Of a DNA stretch of 7,743 bases, positions 5,055 through 7,743 are shown one piece after another. Location: contig JAZRSA010000023.1 of NCBI GenBank assembly GCA_045651205.1, positions 1 to 7,743 of the forward strand, given 5' to 3'. Both the position numbers and the translations under genes were made by a program. Below the pieces are notes generated by a model, which did no database searches, was not told the DNA's origin, and was given only the letters and a program-made list of their open reading frames with translations. Within the stretch, counting starts at the first letter, position 1. The number at the start of each line of letters is the position of its first letter. Origin of the DNA: UMGS1649 sp045651205. Lineage in GTDB: Bacteria > Bacillota > Clostridia > TANB77 > CAG-465.

Positions 5055-5355
5055 TAAATTAAATGATTACAAAAAAATGGATGAAAAAGCTTTAACACAA
5101 GAATTACAAGCTTTAAAATCTGAGTTATTTAAATTAAGATTATCACTTGCCATGAACGGTTTAGATAATCCTAACAAAATAGCAGAAACTAAGAAAAATA
5201 TAGCTAGAGTTAACACAATTCTTACTATGAAACAAAATGGTGTAGAAGTAGTTGTTAAAGAAACAGCTAAAAAAGAAAAAGCAGCTAAAAAACCAGCTGC
5301 AAAGAAAACAGCTAAAAAAGCTGAATCTACAGAAGCTGTAGAAGAAAATAAGTAG
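5044..5355 (+). CDS. rpmC: 50S ribosomal protein L29 with lysine/alanine-rich C-terminal tail
   Basis: L29 binds 23S rRNA next to L23 at the tunnel exit. The family core is a two-helix hairpin of about 60-70 residues, seen here as ALTQELQALKSELFKLRLSL (16-35) and KNIARVNTILTMKQNG (51-66). From about residue 67 a tail of 37 residues follows that most L29 proteins lack. It starts with VEVVVKE and continues with Ala-Lys blocks such as KKEKAAKKPAAKKTAKKA, then an acidic end. It resembles histone H1-like tails and is probably disordered. The GTG start at 5044 gives 103 residues; ATG 5038 would add two but is too close to GGAGG. It overlaps rplP by 11 nt. The stop TAG is merged with the rpsQ binding site. 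Confidence 0.93.
   Translation: MKSNKLNDYKKMDEKALTQELQALKSELFKLRLSLAMNGLDNPNKIAETKKNIARVNTILTMKQNGVEVVVKETAKKEKAAKKPAAKKTAKKAESTEAVEENK
5265..5319 (+). repeat. imperfect AGCTAAAAAA repeats within the L29 tail
   Basis: AGCTAAAAAA occurs at 5265-5274, 5283-5292 and 5310-5319, coding for Ala-Lys-Lys units. The low-complexity A-runs could change length by slippage and may explain how the tail grew. The six-A runs are exactly two in-frame Lys codons. Confidence 0.6.
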
Positions 5356-5367
5356 GAGGATAAACTA

Positions 5368-5622
5368 GTGGAAAGAAATGCAAGAAAAACTAAAATAGGT
5401 AAAGTAGTTTCAAATAAAATGGATAAAACTATAGTTGTAAGAATAGACACTAAGTTTAAACATCCACTTTACAACAAAATCATGAACAAAACATTAAAAG
5501 TAAAAGCTCATGATGAAGAAAATGTATGTGGTATTGGTGATACAGTAGAAATAATGGAAACTAGACCACTAAGTAAAGATAAAAGATACAGACTAGTTAG
5601 AATAGTAGAAAAAGCTAAGTAA
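5368..5622 (+). CDS. rpsQ: 30S ribosomal protein S17
   Basis: S17 is a primary 16S rRNA binder in the 30S body with an OB fold. The product has 84 residues, the usual size. ERNARKTKIGKVVSNKMDKT (2-21) and the signature region GIGDTVEIMETRPLSKDKRY (55-74), followed by RLVRIVE, identify it. The start is GTG 5368, supported by AGGAGG (5354-5359) 8 nt upstream and by alignment of the N-terminus with Firmicute S17. It is the second GTG start in a row after rpmC, while all other genes here use ATG. It is the last gene of the classical S10 operon, and rplN follows after 19 nt without a visible terminator or promoter. Confidence 0.97.
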   Translation: MERNARKTKIGKVVSNKMDKTIVVRIDTKFKHPLYNKIMNKTLKVKAHDEENVCGIGDTVEIMETRPLSKDKRYRLVRIVEKAK

Positions 5623-5641
5623 TTGAAAAGGAGGAACTACT

Positions 5642-6010
5642 ATGATACAACAACAATCAGTTGTTAATGTCGCAGACAACACAGGAGCAAAAAAATTAAT
5701 GTGTATAAGAGTACTTGGTGGACACCACAGAAAATGGGGTAACATCGGAGATGTAATCGTAGCTTCTGTAAAACAAGCAACACCAGGTGGCGTTGTAAAT
5801 AAAGGCGACGTAGTAAAAGCAGTAATAGTAAGAAGTAAAACTGGACTTAGACGTCAAGATGGTTCTTACATAAAATTTGATGAAAATGCAGCTGTTATCA
5901 TAAAAGATGACAAGACTCCAAAAGGAACTCGTATCTTTGGACCAGTTGCAAGAGAGCTAAGAGATAAAGATTATATGAAGATAATATCTCTAGCACCTGA
6001 AGTACTTTAG
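5642..6010 (+). CDS. rplN: 50S ribosomal protein L14
   Basis: L14 is a conserved 50S protein at the subunit interface, part of bridge B8 and the docking site of the silencing factor RsfS. The 122-residue length is standard. MIQQQSVVNVADNTGAKKLM (1-20), CIRVLGG (21-27), VASVKQATPGGVVNKGDVVK (40-59), and KTPKGTRIFGPVARELRD (91-108) are all conserved, and the end is ISLAPEVL. AAAGGAGG (5627-5634) is 7 nt before ATG 5642. In classical maps this is the first gene of the spc operon. Here it follows rpsQ by 19 nt and probably shares the upstream transcript. Its TAG is merged with the rplX binding site (TTTAGGAGGT). Confidence 0.98.
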   Translation: MIQQQSVVNVADNTGAKKLMCIRVLGGHHRKWGNIGDVIVASVKQATPGGVVNKGDVVKAVIVRSKTGLRRQDGSYIKFDENAAVIIKDDKTPKGTRIFGPVARELRDKDYMKIISLAPEVL

Positions 6011-6023
6011 GAGGTAAAGCACA

Positions 6024-6362
6024 ATGGTAAAAAATATTAAAAATGAAGCTAAAATCAAACTAAGAGTAGATGACACAGTTATCGTAAACTCTGGTGTAGA
6101 TGCTGGCAAAAAAGGTAAAATACTAAAAGTACTTAGAGCAGATAACAAAGTAGTTGTTCAAGGTGTTAACATCAGAACAAAACATACTAAACCTAGAAGA
6201 CAAGGAGAACAAGGCGGAATAGTTAAAGTTGAGTCTCCTATCCACGTATCAAAAGTAAATTACTACTGCGATAAATGTGGTAAAGGTGTTAAACTTGGAG
6301 TACAAGTTAAAGACGGTAAAAAAATAAGAGTATGCAGAAAATGTAATACTGAAATTAAATAA
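6024..6362 (+). CDS. rplX: 50S ribosomal protein L24, zinc-ribbon (four-cysteine) form
   Basis: L24 starts 50S assembly by binding the 5' part of 23S rRNA and lies near the tunnel exit. The product has 112 residues. The KOW motif is seen around DDTVIVNSGVDAGKKGKILK (16-35). TKHTKPRRQGEQGGIVKVES (52-71) is the conserved middle. The C-terminal part carries two CxxC pairs at Cys82/Cys85 and Cys104/Cys107, a likely zinc site; some bacterial L24 proteins have lost these cysteines. The linker between the pairs (KGVKLGVQVKDGKK) differs from the common PTRVGY-type sequence. AGGAGGT (6009-6015), sharing bases with the rplN stop, ends about 9 nt before ATG 6024. Confidence 0.96.
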   Translation: MVKNIKNEAKIKLRVDDTVIVNSGVDAGKKGKILKVLRADNKVVVQGVNIRTKHTKPRRQGEQGGIVKVESPIHVSKVNYYCDKCGKGVKLGVQVKDGKKIRVCRKCNTEIK

Positions 6363-6375
6363 GGAGGACTAAGTG

Positions 6376-6915
6376 ATGGATCTTAAAGAAAGATACATAA
6401 AAGAAGTTGTGCCTGCATTAATGACTAAATTTGGTTACAAATCTATAATGCAAGTACCAAAACTTGAAAAAATAGTTATAAATATGGGTGTTTCTGATGT
6501 TAAAGATAACTCTAAAGCATTAGATATCGCTGCAAAAGATCTTGAAGCTATATCAGGTCAAAAGCCTCTTATAACAAAAGCTAAAAAATCAATAGCTGCG
6601 TTTAAATTAAGAGAAGGTATGAATATCGGATGCAAAGTTACTTTAAGAAGAGAAAAAATGTATGATTTCGCTACTAGATTATTTGACGTAGCACTTCCTA
6701 GAGTAAGAGACTTCAAAGGTCTTTCAACAAAATCTTTTGATGGAAGAGGAAATTATGCTTTTGGTATTAAAGAGCAAATGATATTCCCAGAAATCGAATT
6801 TGATAAGGTAGATAAAGCTCGTGGTATGGATGTTATATTCGTAACAACAGCTAAGTCAGATGAAGAAGCTAAAGCTCTTCTAGAACTACTTGGCCTACCT
6901 TTTGCAAAGAATTAA
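6376..6915 (+). CDS. rplE: 50S ribosomal protein L5
   Basis: L5 binds 5S rRNA, places it on the 50S central protuberance and contacts S13 and P-site tRNA. Starting at ATG 6376 the product has 179 residues, exactly the usual length. AAGGAGG (6361-6367) is 8 nt from this ATG. A GTG at 6373, one codon upstream, has only 5 nt of spacing and is less likely. Conserved blocks are VPKLEKIVINMGVSD (about 27-41), GQKPLITKAKKSIAAFKLRE (about 61-80), ALPRVRDFKGLSTKSFDGRG (about 110-129) and NYAFGIKEQMIFPEIEFDKV (about 130-149). The gene follows rplX by 13 nt, with stop and binding site merged as TAAGGAGG. Confidence 0.97.
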   Translation: MDLKERYIKEVVPALMTKFGYKSIMQVPKLEKIVINMGVSDVKDNSKALDIAAKDLEAISGQKPLITKAKKSIAAFKLREGMNIGCKVTLRREKMYDFATRLFDVALPRVRDFKGLSTKSFDGRGNYAFGIKEQMIFPEIEFDKVDKARGMDVIFVTTAKSDEEAKALLELLGLPFAKN

Positions 6916-6928
6916 GGAGGAAAGTTTA

Positions 6929-7114
6929 ATGGCTAAAAAATCAATGATAGCTAAACAACAAAGAACACCTAAGTTTAGCACAAGATATTATAACAGATGT
7001 AAATTGTGCGGAAGACCACATGCCTATATAAGAAAGTATGGTATATGCCGTATATGCTTTAGAGAATTAGCATATAAAGGTGAAATACCAGGCGTTAAAA
7101 AGGCTAGCTGGTAG
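6929..7114 (+). CDS. rpsN: 30S ribosomal protein S14, short zinc-binding type
   Basis: S14 is a 30S head protein contacting S3, S10 and 16S helices. The 61-residue product is the short C+ (zinc) type, with Cys24, Cys27, Cys40 and Cys43 in CKLCGRP and CRICFREL, and ends in the conserved GEIPGVKKASW. The start is ATG 6929, which follows AAGGAGG (6914-6920) by 8 nt. An upstream in-frame start at 6890 lies inside rplE without a binding site and would add 13 non-family residues. Many bacteria carry a second, zinc-free S14 elsewhere for zinc shortage; this window cannot show whether one exists. The gap to rpsH is 17 nt with TAGTAAGGAGG. Confidence 0.97.
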   Translation: MAKKSMIAKQQRTPKFSTRYYNRCKLCGRPHAYIRKYGICRICFRELAYKGEIPGVKKASW

Positions 7115-7131
7115 TAAGGAGGAACGTAAGA

Positions 7132-7527
7132 ATGAATTTAACAGATCCTATAGCAGATATGTTAACTAGAATAAGAAATGCAGCAAAGCAAAAACATGCA
7201 ACTGTTGACGTTCCTTATTCAAAAGTTAAAGCTGAAATATCAAACATACTATTAAACGAAGGCTTTATTGCTGATAGAGAAGTAGTAGAAAATGGAACAC
7301 ATAAAAATATAAGAATAACTCTTAAGTATAAAGAAAATAAATGCGTAATCCAAGGTCTAAAGAGAATCTCTAAACCAGGTCTAAGAATTTACGCTGAAAA
7401 AGAAGAATTACCAAGAGTATTAAATGGATTAGGAATAGCAATTATTTCTACATCAAAAGGTATTGTTACAGATAAAGTAGCAAGAAAAGAAAACGTTGGT
7501 GGCGAAGTAGTCGCTTACATATGGTAA
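7132..7527 (+). CDS. rpsH: 30S ribosomal protein S8
   Basis: S8 is a primary 16S rRNA binder of the central domain; in E. coli it also represses the spc operon. The product has 131 residues, a typical length. It opens with MNLTDPIADMLTRIRNA (1-17), has VPYSKVKAEISNILLNEGFI (27-46) in the N-terminal domain, GLKRISKPGLRIYA (82-95), and the C-terminal signature VLNGLGIAIISTSKGIVTD (103-121) followed by GGEVVAYIW. TAAGGAGG (7115-7122) is 9 nt before ATG 7132. No S8-like target hairpin was identified near rplN-rplE, but a structure search was not possible. Confidence 0.98.
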   Translation: MNLTDPIADMLTRIRNAAKQKHATVDVPYSKVKAEISNILLNEGFIADREVVENGTHKNIRITLKYKENKCVIQGLKRISKPGLRIYAEKEELPRVLNGLGIAIISTSKGIVTDKVARKENVGGEVVAYIW

Positions 7528-7540
7528 GGGAGGAGAAAAT

Positions 7541-7743
7541 ATGTCTAGAATAGGAAATAAAACTATAACAGTTCCAGCTGGAGTAGAAGTTACTGTAAAT
7601 GGAAATCACGTTGTAGTAAAAGGACCAAAAGGAACATTAGAAATGGACGCTGTAAAAGAAATGACAGTTAAAGTTGAAGATGGCGCTATAGTAGTTCTTA
7701 GAGACAACGATGAACACAAAGCATTACATGGACTAACAAGATC
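7541..7743 (+). CDS. rplF: 50S ribosomal protein L6, 5' part only (cut by window end)
   Basis: L6 lies at the base of the L7/L12 stalk near the factor-binding site. The first 67 codons are visible and the gene runs off the window. The reading begins MSRIGNKTITVPAGVEVTVN and contains VVVKGPKGTLEMD (about 24-36), the hallmark of the L6 N-terminal domain, and further on HKALHGLTR, matching the common HALHGLTR segment of the family. GGGAGG (7528-7533) follows directly on the rpsH stop and lies 7 nt before ATG 7541. The order rpsN-rpsH-rplF is that of the spc operon. In most bacteria rplR and rpsE would follow, but they are not in this window. Confidence 0.95.
   Translation, partial: MSRIGNKTITVPAGVEVTVNGNHVVVKGPKGTLEMDAVKEMTVKVEDGAIVVLRDNDEHKALHGLTR

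Noticed and set aside
5266..5320. Programmed -1 frameshift at the A-runs in rpmC
   Set aside because: The A6 runs are in phase as AAA AAA after GCT, not A AAA AAG; no stimulatory hairpin is evident and the zero frame gives a full L29.
2137..5450. Several minus-strand frames opposite rplW, rplB, rplV, rpsC, rplP and rpmC
   Set aside because: They are shadows of strongly conserved ribosomal genes on the + strand; their hydrophobic look comes from the complement of Lys-rich codons.
391..7743. Mobile element, toxin-antitoxin, CRISPR or other inserted system within the operon
   Set aside because: Gene order is the canonical S10-spc order with no foreign gene, inverted repeats with target duplication, or spaced repeats.

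Overview
The window is a conserved ribosomal-protein locus: the S10 operon running straight into the front of the spc operon. The organism looks like a low-GC Gram-positive bacterium, most likely in Clostridia. The reasons are the AT-rich, AGA- and GTA-rich codon use, very strong AGGAGG ribosome binding sites at almost every gene, the short four-cysteine S14, and Firmicute-like L2, L3, L4, L22 and S8 sequences. The family or genus cannot be fixed from the sequence alone. The genetic code is standard: tryptophan is TGG and the 16 complete genes stop with TAA (10) or TAG (6), never TGA.

Layout. Bases 1-390 hold no convincing gene. They contain a weak AT-rich terminator-like hairpin (44-79), probably ending an unseen upstream gene, then an A-tract region and a strong sigma-A type promoter (132-160, TTGCAA-17-TAAAAT with an extended -10). 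A transcribed leader of about 220 nt follows, with mutually exclusive hairpins. From 391 to the window end 17 genes lie on the + strand: rpsJ, rplC, rplD, rplW, rplB, rpsS, rplV, rpsC, rplP, rpmC, rpsQ, rplN, rplX, rplE, rpsN, rpsH and a 5' part of rplF. The only sizeable internal gap is the 114 nt between rpsJ and rplC. All other neighbours are 12-20 nt apart or overlap by 1-11 nt.

Together the genes supply parts of both ribosomal subunits: 23S-binding L3, L4, L23, L2, L22, L16, L29, L14, L24, L5 and L6, and 16S-binding S10, S19, S3, S17, S14 and S8. No promoter or terminator is visible between rpsQ and rplN, the classical S10/spc border, so the whole cluster is probably read as one transcript from the promoter near 132-160.

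I do not see an undescribed system or a mobile element. The points worth a second look are modest: the structured rpsJ leader, the odd rpsJ-rplC gap, C-terminal extensions on both L23 and L29 (neighbours at the peptide exit tunnel), the way stop codons and protein tails are merged with the next Shine-Dalgarno sequence, and some divergent residues in L16.
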